A stretch of DNA of 64,000 nucleotides from CBFHND01 sp965657085 (GTDB lineage Bacteria; Pseudomonadota; Alphaproteobacteria; Rhodobacterales; Rhodobacteraceae), in contig CBFHND010000002.1 of NCBI GenBank assembly GCA_965657085.1, positions 200,811-264,810 on the forward strand, in the 5' to 3' direction. The notes beneath the pieces were generated by a model. That model was not told where the DNA came from. It did no database searches and saw only the letters and a program-made list of their open reading frames with translations. The position numbers were made by a program, and so were the translations under genes. Shown here one piece after another: positions 41,162 to 50,192 of the stretch (its first letter is position 1; every line of letters starts with the position of its first letter).

Positions 41162-41982
41162 CGTCTTGCCCCCCAGCTGAGCGACGCATGGCGGCGGGTG
41201 TAAAACTCGCCCATCAGGCCAACCATGACCAGCACCAGTCCGACATAGAGCGGGTACTCGATGGAACTGTAACGTGGATTGTAGTTGATGAACGCAAAGC
41301 CACGCGCCTGGTCAATGGAGTGAAACAACGGGTTCCAATCAAACATCGCCAGCATGAAGCTGGGCAGCGTGTTGGCCACGAACATTTTGCCCGACGCGAT
41401 CATGTTGGCGCGTTGATAAACGGTGGTGAAAATCTTGACGAAAGTGGGAAACCACGGCTTCAACGCCAACAAGACAAGTCCGAGCGCGACGCCCGTGAAC
41501 CACGCGATCATCAACATACCAAAGGCCCCTATGGGGTCATCGATTTCCAGCGGGACAAAGGCCACGTGGTAGATGAAAAGGATCATGAACAGCGACAAAA
41601 GCTGGATATATAGCGTGCCCAGAGCCGAGGATGCGATGGCGATGATTGTGTTCATCGGCGCGTGTTGCATCATCGGGTTGGCCGGCCCTTCCGAGCCAAC
41701 CACGGATCCCAGCGTTTTGGTGTGGGTCATGTACAGGAAAATACCGGACATGATGTAGACGAGGAAATCCCCCCGGATCGCAGCACCACGCAGGCCCAGA
41801 ACCGAAAACATCACATAGAAGGCCATGACAAAGATCGTGACCTGCAACATGTTCATCGCAATGGCCATGAAGGCATTGTTGTGTGCCTTGCGCACGCTTC
41901 GTACGACCGAGTGATAGATAAGTTCGGCCATCTGTATGGCCGACCCGAACCCCGATTGTGGATTGCGTCCTGATTGAAACAT
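41158..41982 (-). CDS. ABC-2 type permease, KpsM/polysaccharide export family
   Basis: Inner-membrane permease of 274 residues with about six predicted spans (for example ATMNMLQVTIFVMAF-like and YVGLVLVMVGLMG regions) and a short cytoplasmic N-terminus. The terminal FYTRRHASLSW segment is characteristic of KpsM-type capsule exporters. No cognate ATPase (KpsT) gene is found in this window, so the partner must be elsewhere. AGAGG lies 13 bases before the ATG. Divergent from cysQ and near kdsB and glycosyltransferases, which supports surface-polysaccharide export. Confidence 0.8.
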   Translation of the reverse strand: MFQSGRNPQSGFGSAIQMAELIYHSVVRSVRKAHNNAFMAIAMNMLQVTIFVMAFYVMFSVLGLRGAAIRGDFLVYIMSGIFLYMTHTKTLGSVVGSEGPANPMMQHAPMNTIIAIASSALGTLYIQLLSLFMILFIYHVAFVPLEIDDPIGAFGMLMIAWFTGVALGLVLLALKPWFPTFVKIFTTVYQRANMIASGKMFVANTLPSFMLAMFDWNPLFHSIDQARGFAFINYNPRYSSIEYPLYVGLVLVMVGLMGEFYTRRHASLSWGARR

Positions 41983-42102
41983 GTGCGGTTTTGCCTCTGG
42001 CTTTCGCGAAAGTCGCAGGGAATTCTTGCCGTTCCGTTAGCGTCGCAGCATAAGGTGCTTGCGCCCTTTATTCAACAAATCGCCGCGCGAGGAGAGCAAG
42101 AT

Positions 42103-42900
42103 ATGGATTATGAGCAACTGGTGCCTGTTATGCGCCGCCTTGCGCTTGAGGCCGGGGACAAGATCATGGCGATCTATGACGCGGATGATTTCGATGTGAA
42201 GGTCAAGTCGGACGACAGCCCTGTGACGGCCGCGGACGAGGCTGCGGATGCGATTATTTCCAAAGGTTTGCGCGCGGCTTTTCCCGACGCGATGCTGGTG
42301 ACCGAGGAACAGTCGGCCACCCACTCTGAGACAGGTGATACGTTCCTGATCGTCGACCCGCTGGACGGCACCAAGGAATTCATCCACCGCCGGGGCGACT
42401 TTACCGTGAACATCGCGCTGGTCGAAGGCGGCAAACCCACACGCGGTGTCGTGTATGCCCCGGCCAAGGGGCGCATGTTCTTCACGCAGGCCGATGGCCA
42501 GTCGGTCGAGGAAATGGGCACCTTCGACAAGGATCTGATCGGCGAAGTGCATCCCATTTCTGTCTCTGATCCGGACAATGCGGCCCTTCTGGTTGTCGCG
42601 TCGAAGTCGCACCGGGATCAGGCGACAGACGACTACATCGGCAAATATGATGTGAAGGATATGAAAAGCGCGGGCTCGTCGTTGAAGTTCTGCCTGATCG
42701 CAACGGGCGAAGCCGATATCTATCCCCGCGTCGGCCGCACGATGGAATGGGACACGGCCGCAGGCCATGCGGTTCTGAATGGCGCAGGTGGAGCGGTGAT
42801 TCGCTTTGATGACCACACGCCGTTGCAATACGGCAAGGAAGGGTATGCCAATCCGTTCTTTATTGCCCATGCTCCCGGCGTTGATCTGAAACCGGCCTGA
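42103..42900 (+). CDS. cysQ: 3'(2'),5'-bisphosphate nucleotidase CysQ
   Basis: Hydrolyses PAP to AMP, removing the inhibitory product of PAPS-dependent sulfate reduction and sulfotransfer. The 265-residue inositol-monophosphatase-fold protein has the metal motif DPLDGTKEF and the second signature GRTMEWDTAAGHAVL. GGAGAG supports the ATG at 42103. It shares a TGATG junction with kdsB. Its place in a polysaccharide cluster next to a former sulfotransferase suggests a link to polymer sulfation, but it may simply serve sulfur assimilation. Confidence 0.92.
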   Translation: MDYEQLVPVMRRLALEAGDKIMAIYDADDFDVKVKSDDSPVTAADEAADAIISKGLRAAFPDAMLVTEEQSATHSETGDTFLIVDPLDGTKEFIHRRGDFTVNIALVEGGKPTRGVVYAPAKGRMFFTQADGQSVEEMGTFDKDLIGEVHPISVSDPDNAALLVVASKSHRDQATDDYIGKYDVKDMKSAGSSLKFCLIATGEADIYPRVGRTMEWDTAAGHAVLNGAGGAVIRFDDHTPLQYGKEGYANPFFIAHAPGVDLKPA

Positions 42901-43700
42901 TGTCTGTTCTGATCGTTATCCCCGCGCGCTTCGAATCCTCGCGTTATCCCGGCAAGCCCTTGGTCGAACTGACCGGTGCCACAGGTGATGCGCGTAGCCT
43001 GATCGAACGCAGCTGGCGCGCAGCCTGTGCCGTGTCAGGGGTGGCCCGTGTGGTGGTCGCCACGGACGACGACAGGATCAAGGATGCCGCCGAAGCCTTC
43101 GGCGCAGAGGTGGTGATGACCTCAAGTGCCTGTGAAAACGGCACCGAACGCTGTGCCGAGGCACACGAGGCGCTGGGCGGGGGATACGATATTGTCGTCA
43201 ACCTGCAGGGCGATGCGCCTTTGACCCCACCATGGTTCGTCGAAGCGTTGATAGATGGCCTGAACGAAGCGCCGGGTGCCGACATTTCGACTCCGGTGCT
43301 GCGCTGTGATGGTGCCACGCTGAACGGGTTTCTGGCCGACCGTCGTGCGGGTCGTGTGGGCGGCACCACTGCTGTTTTTGCAACAGATCGCACGGCCCTT
43401 TATTTCAGTAAGGAAGTCGTGCCCTTCACCGGCAAGACCTACGCCGCGGACGCTGAAACACCCGTGTTTCATCATGTGGGTGTCTATGCCTACAGGCCCG
43501 TGGCGCTGGCGGCTTATCCTTCTTGGCCTGCTGGTCCGCTTGAACAGCTTGAGGGGCTGGAACAGCTGCGGTTCATGGAAAATGGCAGGCCGGTTTTGTG
43601 CGTCGAAGTCCACTCCCGTGGGCGCCAGTTCTGGGAACTGAACAACCCCGAAGATGTACCCCGGATCGAAGCAATGATGGCTGAAATGGGTCTGGAATGA
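42900..43700 (+). CDS. kdsB: 3-deoxy-manno-octulosonate cytidylyltransferase (CMP-Kdo synthetase)
   Basis: Activates Kdo with CTP for LPS inner core or Kdo-linked capsule. The 266-residue product has the nucleotidyltransferase start VIPARFESSRYPGKPL, the VNLQGDAPL motif (QGDEP in most KdsB), and HHVGVYAYR. The Glu-to-Ala change after QGD is a mild departure, so a related sugar-acid substrate is conceivable. It overlaps cysQ by one base and the next gene by four. Confidence 0.85.
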   Translation: MSVLIVIPARFESSRYPGKPLVELTGATGDARSLIERSWRAACAVSGVARVVVATDDDRIKDAAEAFGAEVVMTSSACENGTERCAEAHEALGGGYDIVVNLQGDAPLTPPWFVEALIDGLNEAPGADISTPVLRCDGATLNGFLADRRAGRVGGTTAVFATDRTALYFSKEVVPFTGKTYAADAETPVFHHVGVYAYRPVALAAYPSWPAGPLEQLEGLEQLRFMENGRPVLCVEVHSRGRQFWELNNPEDVPRIEAMMAEMGLE

Positions 43701-44932
43701 CCCTGCCGACGGTCAGCGTGGTCATTGTCAGCCGCGGCCGGGCGGAGGCCCTAAAACACTGCCTTCTGGGCGTCTCGCAAATCCAATACCCATCGTTCGA
43801 GGTGGTGGTGGTTGCCGATCCGGAAGGGATAAAGGCGGCGTCGGAGCATGGTTTTGCCGACCACCTCAAACGGATCGATTTTGATGAGGCGAATATCGCG
43901 GCGGCGCGCAACCTTGGTATCAGCAATTCCGCCGGTGATATCGTTGCTTTTCTGGACGATGATGCGGTCCCCGAACCCTCGTGGCTGCATCATCTTGTGG
44001 CGCCCTTTGCAAACGCCAGGGTGGCGGCGACGGGTGGATTTGTCCGGGCGCGCAACGGGATCAGTTTCCAATGGAAAGCGCGCAAACTGGATGCCCTTGG
44101 CCATGCGTCGCCCATCGACATTGATGAAGAACGGGCCACAGTGCTGACCCCGACGTCCGGCACAGCGATCAAAACCGAAGGCACGAACATGGCGATGCGG
44201 CGCGATGTGTTGGTGTCCTTGGGCGGTTTTGACCCCGCGTATCACTATTTTCTGGACGAGACCGATGTGAACATGCGCTTGGCTGCTGCGGGACATTCCA
44301 CGGCACTGGTGCCGCTCGCGCAGGTGCATCATGGCTTCGCCGCCAGCAAGCATCGCCGCGCGGACCGAGCGCCCGCCGATCTGTTCGACATCGGAGCCAG
44401 TTGGGCGGTTTTGCAACGCAAATTCGTCCCACAGGATCGCCGCAAGCAGCACTGGCGCGATGTGCGAAAAGGCGAACGGCGCAGGGCCTTGTCGCTTATG
44501 GTATCGGGGCATATCGAACCGCGTGACGTGGTGCGCTTGATGGCGCGTCTGGATCAAGAATATGGTCAGGGGATCGCACGTCATATCGGGGGTGGGCAGG
44601 TCTCTGCACATGCCGTGACCGCCTTTCGCCCGTTTCCTGCGCGCATTGGGCCCCAGACCTATCTGACATCGCGGGCAAGCACCGCGCGGGCGCGGAGGGC
44701 GGAAGCGCGTGCGCGAGTCAAAGCCGGAGAGGTGGTAACCCTTCTTGTCCTGTTGCCCAGTGGCATCTTCCACCACGCCGGGTTTCACCGTGACGGCTAT
44801 TGGCAGCAATGGGGTGGGCAATTCGGCAAGAGCGTCAGATCGCAACCACTGGTGCGGTTCTGGCGTTTTGCCAGTCGTGCCCGCTTTGAACGGGCGCGGA
44901 TCGAGGCAGTCCGGCGATTGCCCGGCAATTGA
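43697..44932 (+). CDS. Family 2 glycosyltransferase
   Basis: GT-A fold glycosyltransferase of 411 residues. The N-terminal VSVVIVSRGRAEAL and the metal/nucleotide-binding FLDDDAVPEPSW (about 85) are typical. A further LDETDVNMRL acts like the catalytic ED motif. The C-terminal 150 residues are Arg-rich and unassigned. It overlaps kdsB (ATGA). Donor and acceptor are unknown; the context suggests surface polysaccharide. Confidence 0.85.
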   Translation: MTLPTVSVVIVSRGRAEALKHCLLGVSQIQYPSFEVVVVADPEGIKAASEHGFADHLKRIDFDEANIAAARNLGISNSAGDIVAFLDDDAVPEPSWLHHLVAPFANARVAATGGFVRARNGISFQWKARKLDALGHASPIDIDEERATVLTPTSGTAIKTEGTNMAMRRDVLVSLGGFDPAYHYFLDETDVNMRLAAAGHSTALVPLAQVHHGFAASKHRRADRAPADLFDIGASWAVLQRKFVPQDRRKQHWRDVRKGERRRALSLMVSGHIEPRDVVRLMARLDQEYGQGIARHIGGGQVSAHAVTAFRPFPARIGPQTYLTSRASTARARRAEARARVKAGEVVTLLVLLPSGIFHHAGFHRDGYWQQWGGQFGKSVRSQPLVRFWRFASRARFERARIEAVRRLPGN

Positions 44933-45076
44933 CGCATCAACTGTGCAACATTCCGCACCGGAACATCACAATTTGCGTCGATTTTAGCCATGCGGGAATT
45001 TTCGCCATGATTTATGCACGGATTCATGGTTATATCCCCGTCAACCGTCATAAGAACGGAAAAATGAGGACCAGGT

Positions 45077-45970
45077 ATGCGTAAAAAAGTGACCAAAGCC
45101 ATCTTTCCGGTGGCCGGGTTGGGAACCCGTTTTCTTCCTGCCACCAAATCAGTGCCCAAGGAAATCATGACCTTGGTGGATCGTCCGTTGATCCAATACG
45201 TGATCGACGAGGCGCGTGCGGCGGGGATCAAGGAATTCATCTTTGTAACCTCGCGCGGCAAAGGCGCGCTTGAGGACTATTTCGATCATGCCCCGACGCT
45301 CGAACAAGAGCTGCGCAAGAAGGGCAAGACCGAACTTCTTGAGACGCTCAAGGACACCAACATGGACAGCGGCGCGATTGCTTATATCCGCCAGCACAAG
45401 GCGCTTGGCCTTGGCCATGCGGTGTGGTGTGCCCGCCGTCTTATCGCCAATGAGCCGTTTGCCGTGATCCTGCCCGATGACGTGATCGCCGCCGAAAAGC
45501 CGTGCCTGCAACAGATGGTCGAAGCCTATGAAGAGGTTGGCGGCAACATGGTGGCCGCGATGGAAGTGCCCCCGGAAAAAGCATCGTCTTACGGGGTTCT
45601 TGATATCGCCGATGACATGGGCAGCATGGTGCAGGTCAAAGGCATGGTCGAAAAACCCAAGGAAGGCACAGCGCCCTCCAATCTTGCCGTCATTGGCCGC
45701 TATATCCTTGCCCCCACGGTTCTGAGCAATCTTAACCGGATCAAGGCCGGGTCGGGCGGTGAAATCCAATTGACCGACGCCATCGCCGATGAGATTGCCC
45801 AAGAGCGTGATGTGTTCGGCTACAGGTTCCGCGGACAGCGCTTTGATTGCGGATCGAAGTCTGGTTTTCTTCAGGCGACTGTGGCCTTTGGACTGGCACG
45901 CGATGAATTGCGTGATGATCTGAGCGCCTATATCCGCGACATCGTGCAAATGGAAAAGGCTGCTGAGTAA
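45077..45970 (+). CDS. galU: UTP-glucose-1-phosphate uridylyltransferase (GalU)
   Basis: Makes UDP-glucose, the precursor of many surface glycans. The 297-residue product starts with the family block FPVAGLGTRFLPATKSVPKE (about 10-29), then GLGHAVWCA, LPDD and VEKPKEG. GAGGA precedes the ATG. It is followed 20 bases later by galE, so UDP-glucose and UDP-galactose supply are linked. Confidence 0.96.
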   Translation: MRKKVTKAIFPVAGLGTRFLPATKSVPKEIMTLVDRPLIQYVIDEARAAGIKEFIFVTSRGKGALEDYFDHAPTLEQELRKKGKTELLETLKDTNMDSGAIAYIRQHKALGLGHAVWCARRLIANEPFAVILPDDVIAAEKPCLQQMVEAYEEVGGNMVAAMEVPPEKASSYGVLDIADDMGSMVQVKGMVEKPKEGTAPSNLAVIGRYILAPTVLSNLNRIKAGSGGEIQLTDAIADEIAQERDVFGYRFRGQRFDCGSKSGFLQATVAFGLARDELRDDLSAYIRDIVQMEKAAE

Positions 45971-45990
45971 GCGGCACGGGGGCAGAATTC

Positions 45991-46974
45991 GTGACATGTG
46001 TACTTGTGACTGGCGGCGCGGGCTATATCGGCTCGCACGCCTGTAAGGCGTTGAAAGCCGCGGGCTTTGTGCCTGTGACATTCGACAACCTTGTGACCGG
46101 TTGGAGGGACGCGGTGAAATTCGGCCCCTTTGAACAGGGCGACCTGATGGACCGCGCGCGACTGGACGAGGTGTTTGCCAAGCACAAGCCAGTGGCCGTG
46201 ATGCACTTCGCAGCCTTAAGCCAGGTCGGCGAAAGCATGTCGGAGCCCGGGAGATACTGGCACAACAATGTTGGCGGGTCCTTGACGTTGATCGAGGCTG
46301 CTGTGGCCGCCGGATGCCAGAACTTTGTGTTCTCCAGCACATGCGCCACCTACGGGGATCAGGACAACGTGGTGCTGGACGAAAACAGCGCGCAATACCC
46401 CATCAACGCCTATGGTGCATCCAAGCGCGCGATCGAGGATATCTTGCGCGACTTCGAGGCCGCGCACGCGCTTGAGCACGTAATTTTCCGCTACTTCAAC
46501 GTCGCCGGGGCCGACCCGGAAGGCGAGGTGGGCGAATTCCACCAGCCCGAAACCCACCTGATCCCCCTGATGCTGGATGCGATCGACGGCAAGCGTGATG
46601 CGTTGACGATCTTCGGGACAGACTACGACACGCCGGATGGCACCTGTATCCGAGACTATGTCCATGTTTGCGATCTGGTCGATGCGCATGTTCTGGGCCT
46701 GAAGTGGTTGCAGGACGGCAAGGGCAGCCGCGTTTTCAACCTTGGCACGGGCAGCGGATTTTCCGTGCGCGAGGTCGTGGACCATTCGCGCAATGTCACC
46801 AACCGCGATGTGCCGATCACCGAGGGCCCAAGGCGGCCGGGCGACTGTACCAAGCTGGTGTCGGGGTCTTCGCGTGCGATGTCCGAACTGGGCTGGAAAC
46901 CCGCGCGATCCGATCTTCAAACGATGATCGCCGACGCATGGAGATGGCATCAAACTGGCCACTACACCGCATAA
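45991..46974 (+). CDS. galE: UDP-glucose 4-epimerase (GalE)
   Basis: NAD-dependent interconversion of UDP-glucose and UDP-galactose. The 327-residue product has the Rossmann motif GGAGYIGSH, the SSTCATYG segment with catalytic Thr/Ser, YGASK for the catalytic Tyr-Lys, and RYFNVAGADPEGEVGE. The start is GTG at 45991 with GGGGGC upstream; an out-of-frame ATG lies 4 bases later. Its 3' end appears to carry initiation signals of the next glycosyltransferase. Confidence 0.95.
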   Translation: MTCVLVTGGAGYIGSHACKALKAAGFVPVTFDNLVTGWRDAVKFGPFEQGDLMDRARLDEVFAKHKPVAVMHFAALSQVGESMSEPGRYWHNNVGGSLTLIEAAVAAGCQNFVFSSTCATYGDQDNVVLDENSAQYPINAYGASKRAIEDILRDFEAAHALEHVIFRYFNVAGADPEGEVGEFHQPETHLIPLMLDAIDGKRDALTIFGTDYDTPDGTCIRDYVHVCDLVDAHVLGLKWLQDGKGSRVFNLGTGSGFSVREVVDHSRNVTNRDVPITEGPRRPGDCTKLVSGSSRAMSELGWKPARSDLQTMIADAWRWHQTGHYTA

Positions 46975-46993
46975 TCCGCCGCCCGCGCGGCTT

Positions 46994-48172
46994 TTGGATC
47001 TGACGCGATTGATGCGCCGGGCCGGGCGCGTTCTGACAGGCGTGGACCGGGTTGAATTCGCCTATCTGCGCCATCTGTTGTCCGTTGAGACCCCTTGTTT
47101 TGGACTCGTGCGATCGCCCTTTGGCTATGTCTTGCTGGATCGCAGCGGTATGCAGGGTTTCGAGGCGCGGATAAGTGGGCGAACACCTTGGTCGTCGCCT
47201 GATATGCTGTCCTGGTTCGCACGCGGTCAGACACCCACGATGCAAAGGGCGCAAAGCGACGTGCGCAGGATGGCCATGGCGCGGTGCGCTCCTGCACGTC
47301 TTGGCGCGATGTTGCAACGTCATGTGCCGCGTGGGGCCTCGTATCTCAACACGGGCCACTCCAACCTGACGCCGCGCGTGTTGCGCACGATCAAGCAGAC
47401 GCTGGGCGGATCAACTGGCGTCTTCGTGCACGACGTTATCCCGCTGGAGTACCCACAGTACCAAAGGGCGGGCACTGTAGAGCCATTTGCCGAGAAGATG
47501 CGACAAGTGCAGGCCCATGCCGATCTGATCATCTGCAATTCTGCCGATACGCTGACGCGTGCGCAGGCAGTGCTAGCAAAATGGGGACAAGCGCCGGAGG
47601 GGATTGTTGCGCATCTGGGAACAGACGTCATCGCGCCAGATGTCAGCCAGTTGCCCGAAGGACTGTCCCCCAAGGCCCCGTATTTCGTTGTTGTGGGCAC
47701 GATCGAGCCGCGCAAGAACCATGCACTTTTGCTGGATATCTGGGAACAGGACGCACCTGAAAATGCATGTCTCGTGATCTGTGGCAGCCGGGGCTGGAAC
47801 AACGAGGCGGTGTTCGACCGGATCGAACGCATATCGGATGGTTCGGTGATCGAGGTCGCGGGCCTGAATGATGCAGCACTCAGTGCGCTTGTCGCATCAT
47901 CCAACGGGCTGTTGTTTCCTTCATTTGCCGAAGGTTTTGGCCTGCCCGCAGTGGAGGCGGCGGCTCTGGGCGTTCCGGTTGTGTGCAACGACCTGCCTGC
48001 TTTGAGGGAAGTCCTTGGAAATATTCCCATTTACGCATCCGTCTCTGATCGGTATTTGTGGAAAAACACGATAAGAACACTCGCCTCGGCAGGGACACAG
48101 CGGACAAATATACCGCCATTTTCCCCGCCCACATGGTCAGACCACTTCAACATCGTGTTAAGGATGATTTGA
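46994..48172 (+). CDS. Family 4 (group 1) glycosyltransferase
   Basis: GT-B fold retaining glycosyltransferase of at least 392 residues. The C-terminal domain has GTIEPRKNHALLLDIWE and the E-x7-E motif region PSFAEGFGLPAVEAAALG. The N-terminal LDLTRLMRRAGRVLTGVDRVE is typical of Rhodobacterales relatives. The start is uncertain: TTG at 46994 has no ribosome site, while the open frame continues upstream with PPPARLL and a CTG at 46955 preceded by GGAG (46940-46943) would give MATTPHNPPPARLLDLTR. No in-frame ATG or GTG exists upstream before the stop at 46925. Confidence 0.85.
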   Translation: MDLTRLMRRAGRVLTGVDRVEFAYLRHLLSVETPCFGLVRSPFGYVLLDRSGMQGFEARISGRTPWSSPDMLSWFARGQTPTMQRAQSDVRRMAMARCAPARLGAMLQRHVPRGASYLNTGHSNLTPRVLRTIKQTLGGSTGVFVHDVIPLEYPQYQRAGTVEPFAEKMRQVQAHADLIICNSADTLTRAQAVLAKWGQAPEGIVAHLGTDVIAPDVSQLPEGLSPKAPYFVVVGTIEPRKNHALLLDIWEQDAPENACLVICGSRGWNNEAVFDRIERISDGSVIEVAGLNDAALSALVASSNGLLFPSFAEGFGLPAVEAAALGVPVVCNDLPALREVLGNIPIYASVSDRYLWKNTIRTLASAGTQRTNIPPFSPPTWSDHFNIVLRMI

Positions 48173-48219
48173 TAGCTGCGATCGGGTGGATGCATCCCGA
48201 CGGGTAGAAGGCACGGTTT

Positions 48220-49230
48220 TTGGGCGTTTGGCAGTCATACCGGCTAAGACTTCAGCGGCGGCGCTGGCGGCTTCGGGCGTTTCGTAAACGCCGGGAATTG
48301 CGGCGTGTTGTGGATCGTACAGACCAGTTTCAGCCCGATGATATCCTGCTGTTCTCGACCATGCGGAACGAGAAGGTAAGACTGCCCTACTTCCTGCAAT
48401 ACTACCGTGACATGGGCGTCAATCATTTCCTGATCGTGGACAATGACAGCACTGATGGCTCCACCGACTACCTTGCGGATCAACCCGATGTTTCGCTTTG
48501 GCATACCAGGGCGGGGTACAAGCGTGCCCGCTTCGGTGTGGATTGGTTGAACTGGTTGCAGATGAAATATGCCCACGGGCATTGGTGTCTTGTGGTCGAT
48601 CCCGATGAATTTCTTGTTTACCCGTTCTGTGACACGCGGCCGTTGCGTGCATTGACCGATTGGTTGGATGCGTCTTCGATCAAATCGTTCAGTGCGATGT
48701 TGCTGGATATGTACCCCAAGGGCCGTTTGGATCAGCAACCTTATCAGGCGGGGCAGGATCCGATGGAAATTGCCAGCTGGTTCGACAGCGGCAACTACAC
48801 GATGAGTCGGAACAAGCGGTTCGGAAATCTGTGGATTCAGGGCGGACCGCGCGCGCGTGTGTTCTTTCCCGACAAGCCTGCAAAGGCACCTGCATTGAAC
48901 AAAGTGCCTTTGGTCAAATGGGACCGCAGGTACGCTTATGTCAGTTCGACCCACATGCTGCTGCCGCGCGGGTTGAACCAGGTTTATGATGAATGGGGTG
49001 GTGAAAAGGCAAGCGGCGTGTTGTTGCATGCCAAGTTTCTGGACACCTTTACCGCCAAGGCGGAGGAGGAATTGGGGCGTGGACAACACTATGCCGCGTC
49101 GGTGGAATACAAAGCCTATGCCGATAGCCTCAAGGACGATCCCGACCTGTGGTGCAAGTGGTCCGAGAAATACATCAACTGGCGGCAACTTGAGATTCTT
49201 GGTCTCATGTCCAAGGGGAACTGGGCATGA
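48220..49230 (+). CDS. Glycosyltransferase, DUF4/Glyco_tranf_2-like family
   Basis: Product of 336 residues with a GT-A type fold in the Glyco_tranf_2_4 group. The core shows LLFSTMRNEKVRLPYFLQYY, FLIVDNDSTDGSTDYL, and the metal site LVVDPDEFLVYP, followed by WIQGGPRARVFF and LNKVPLVKW. Start is a TTG at 48220 with GAAGG upstream. It overlaps the GT14 gene by four bases (ATGA). Acceptor unknown. Confidence 0.82.
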   Translation: MGVWQSYRLRLQRRRWRLRAFRKRRELRRVVDRTDQFQPDDILLFSTMRNEKVRLPYFLQYYRDMGVNHFLIVDNDSTDGSTDYLADQPDVSLWHTRAGYKRARFGVDWLNWLQMKYAHGHWCLVVDPDEFLVYPFCDTRPLRALTDWLDASSIKSFSAMLLDMYPKGRLDQQPYQAGQDPMEIASWFDSGNYTMSRNKRFGNLWIQGGPRARVFFPDKPAKAPALNKVPLVKWDRRYAYVSSTHMLLPRGLNQVYDEWGGEKASGVLLHAKFLDTFTAKAEEELGRGQHYAASVEYKAYADSLKDDPDLWCKWSEKYINWRQLEILGLMSKGNWA

Positions 49231-50192
49231 GCGTTGGCATCATCATGTTGGTGCACACGGCGCTTAGCCGTGCGGAACAGGCTGCCCGCCATTGGGCAGC
49301 GGCAGGGTGTCCGGTTGTCATTCACGTCGACAAAAGTGTGCCGCGTCGTGTGCACGACCGTTTCGTACGCGCCCTGAGCGATGTGCCAAACCTGGAGTTC
49401 ACCAAGAGGTACAGATGCGAATGGGGGACATGGGGCATTGTTGCGGCGTCGCAAGCTGCGTCCGAGATGATGCTCGACCTCTATCCGCAGGTGCGTCACG
49501 TCTACCTTGCTTCGGGATCATGTCTGCCCCTCCGCCCGGTCGAAGAGTTGGTGGAATACCTCGAAGACCGCCCGCGCACCGACTTCATCGAGAGCGCGAC
49601 AACCGCGGATGTGCCGTGGACCGTTGGTGGGTTGGATCAGGAACGGTTCACGCTCAGATTTCCATTCTCCTGGAAGCGGCACCGTTACTTCTTTGACAAA
49701 TATGTCGAACTGCAAAGACGGCTGCACCTGAAGCGCAAAATCCCCAATGGGATCGTGCCACACATGGGGTCACAGTGGTGGTGCCTGACGCGACAAACCC
49801 TGTCTGCCATTCTGCAAGACCCTGACCGGGATGAGTATGACAGGTACTTCCGGCAAGTTTGGATTCCCGACGAAAGCTATTTCCAGACACTGGCCCGACA
49901 GTATTCGACCAACATCGAAAGCCGGTCCTTGACCCTGTCCAAGTTCGATTTTCAGGGCAAGCCGCATATATTCTATGACGATCACTTACAGTTGCTGCGT
50001 CGGTCTGACTGTTTCGTCGCGCGGAAAATCTGGCCACATGCAGACCGGCTGTACGAGGCGTTCCTCACCGATCCTGCGGGCGCGATGAAACGCACCGAGC
50101 CGAACCCCGGCAAGATCGACCGTATCTTTGCCAAGGCGGTGGACCGGCGAACACGTGGGCGGCCCGGGCTTTATATGCAAAGCCGCTTTTGA
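49227..50192 (+). CDS. GT14 (core-2/I-branching type) beta-1,6-N-acetylglucosaminyltransferase, C-terminally truncated
   Basis: Product of 321 residues with a near-complete Branch domain: IIMLVHTALSRAEQAARHW, VIHVDKSVPR, CEWGTWGIVAA, HVYLASGSCLPL, IPNGIVPHMGSQWWCLTR and WIPDESYFQT. The frame ends abruptly at RGRPGLYMQSRF. Related Rhodobacterales proteins, as I recall, continue for about 240 more residues with a DUF5928 domain. Immediately after the truncation another frame continues a sulfotransferase, consistent with an internal deletion. Whether the remaining enzyme is active is uncertain. Confidence 0.75.
   Translation: MSVGIIMLVHTALSRAEQAARHWAAAGCPVVIHVDKSVPRRVHDRFVRALSDVPNLEFTKRYRCEWGTWGIVAASQAASEMMLDLYPQVRHVYLASGSCLPLRPVEELVEYLEDRPRTDFIESATTADVPWTVGGLDQERFTLRFPFSWKRHRYFFDKYVELQRRLHLKRKIPNGIVPHMGSQWWCLTRQTLSAILQDPDRDEYDRYFRQVWIPDESYFQTLARQYSTNIESRSLTLSKFDFQGKPHIFYDDHLQLLRRSDCFVARKIWPHADRLYEAFLTDPAGAMKRTEPNPGKIDRIFAKAVDRRTRGRPGLYMQSRF

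Noticed and set aside
48183..48205. Hairpin around GGATGCATCC between two glycosyltransferase genes
   Set aside because: Short stem with bulge and no T-run; likely chance.
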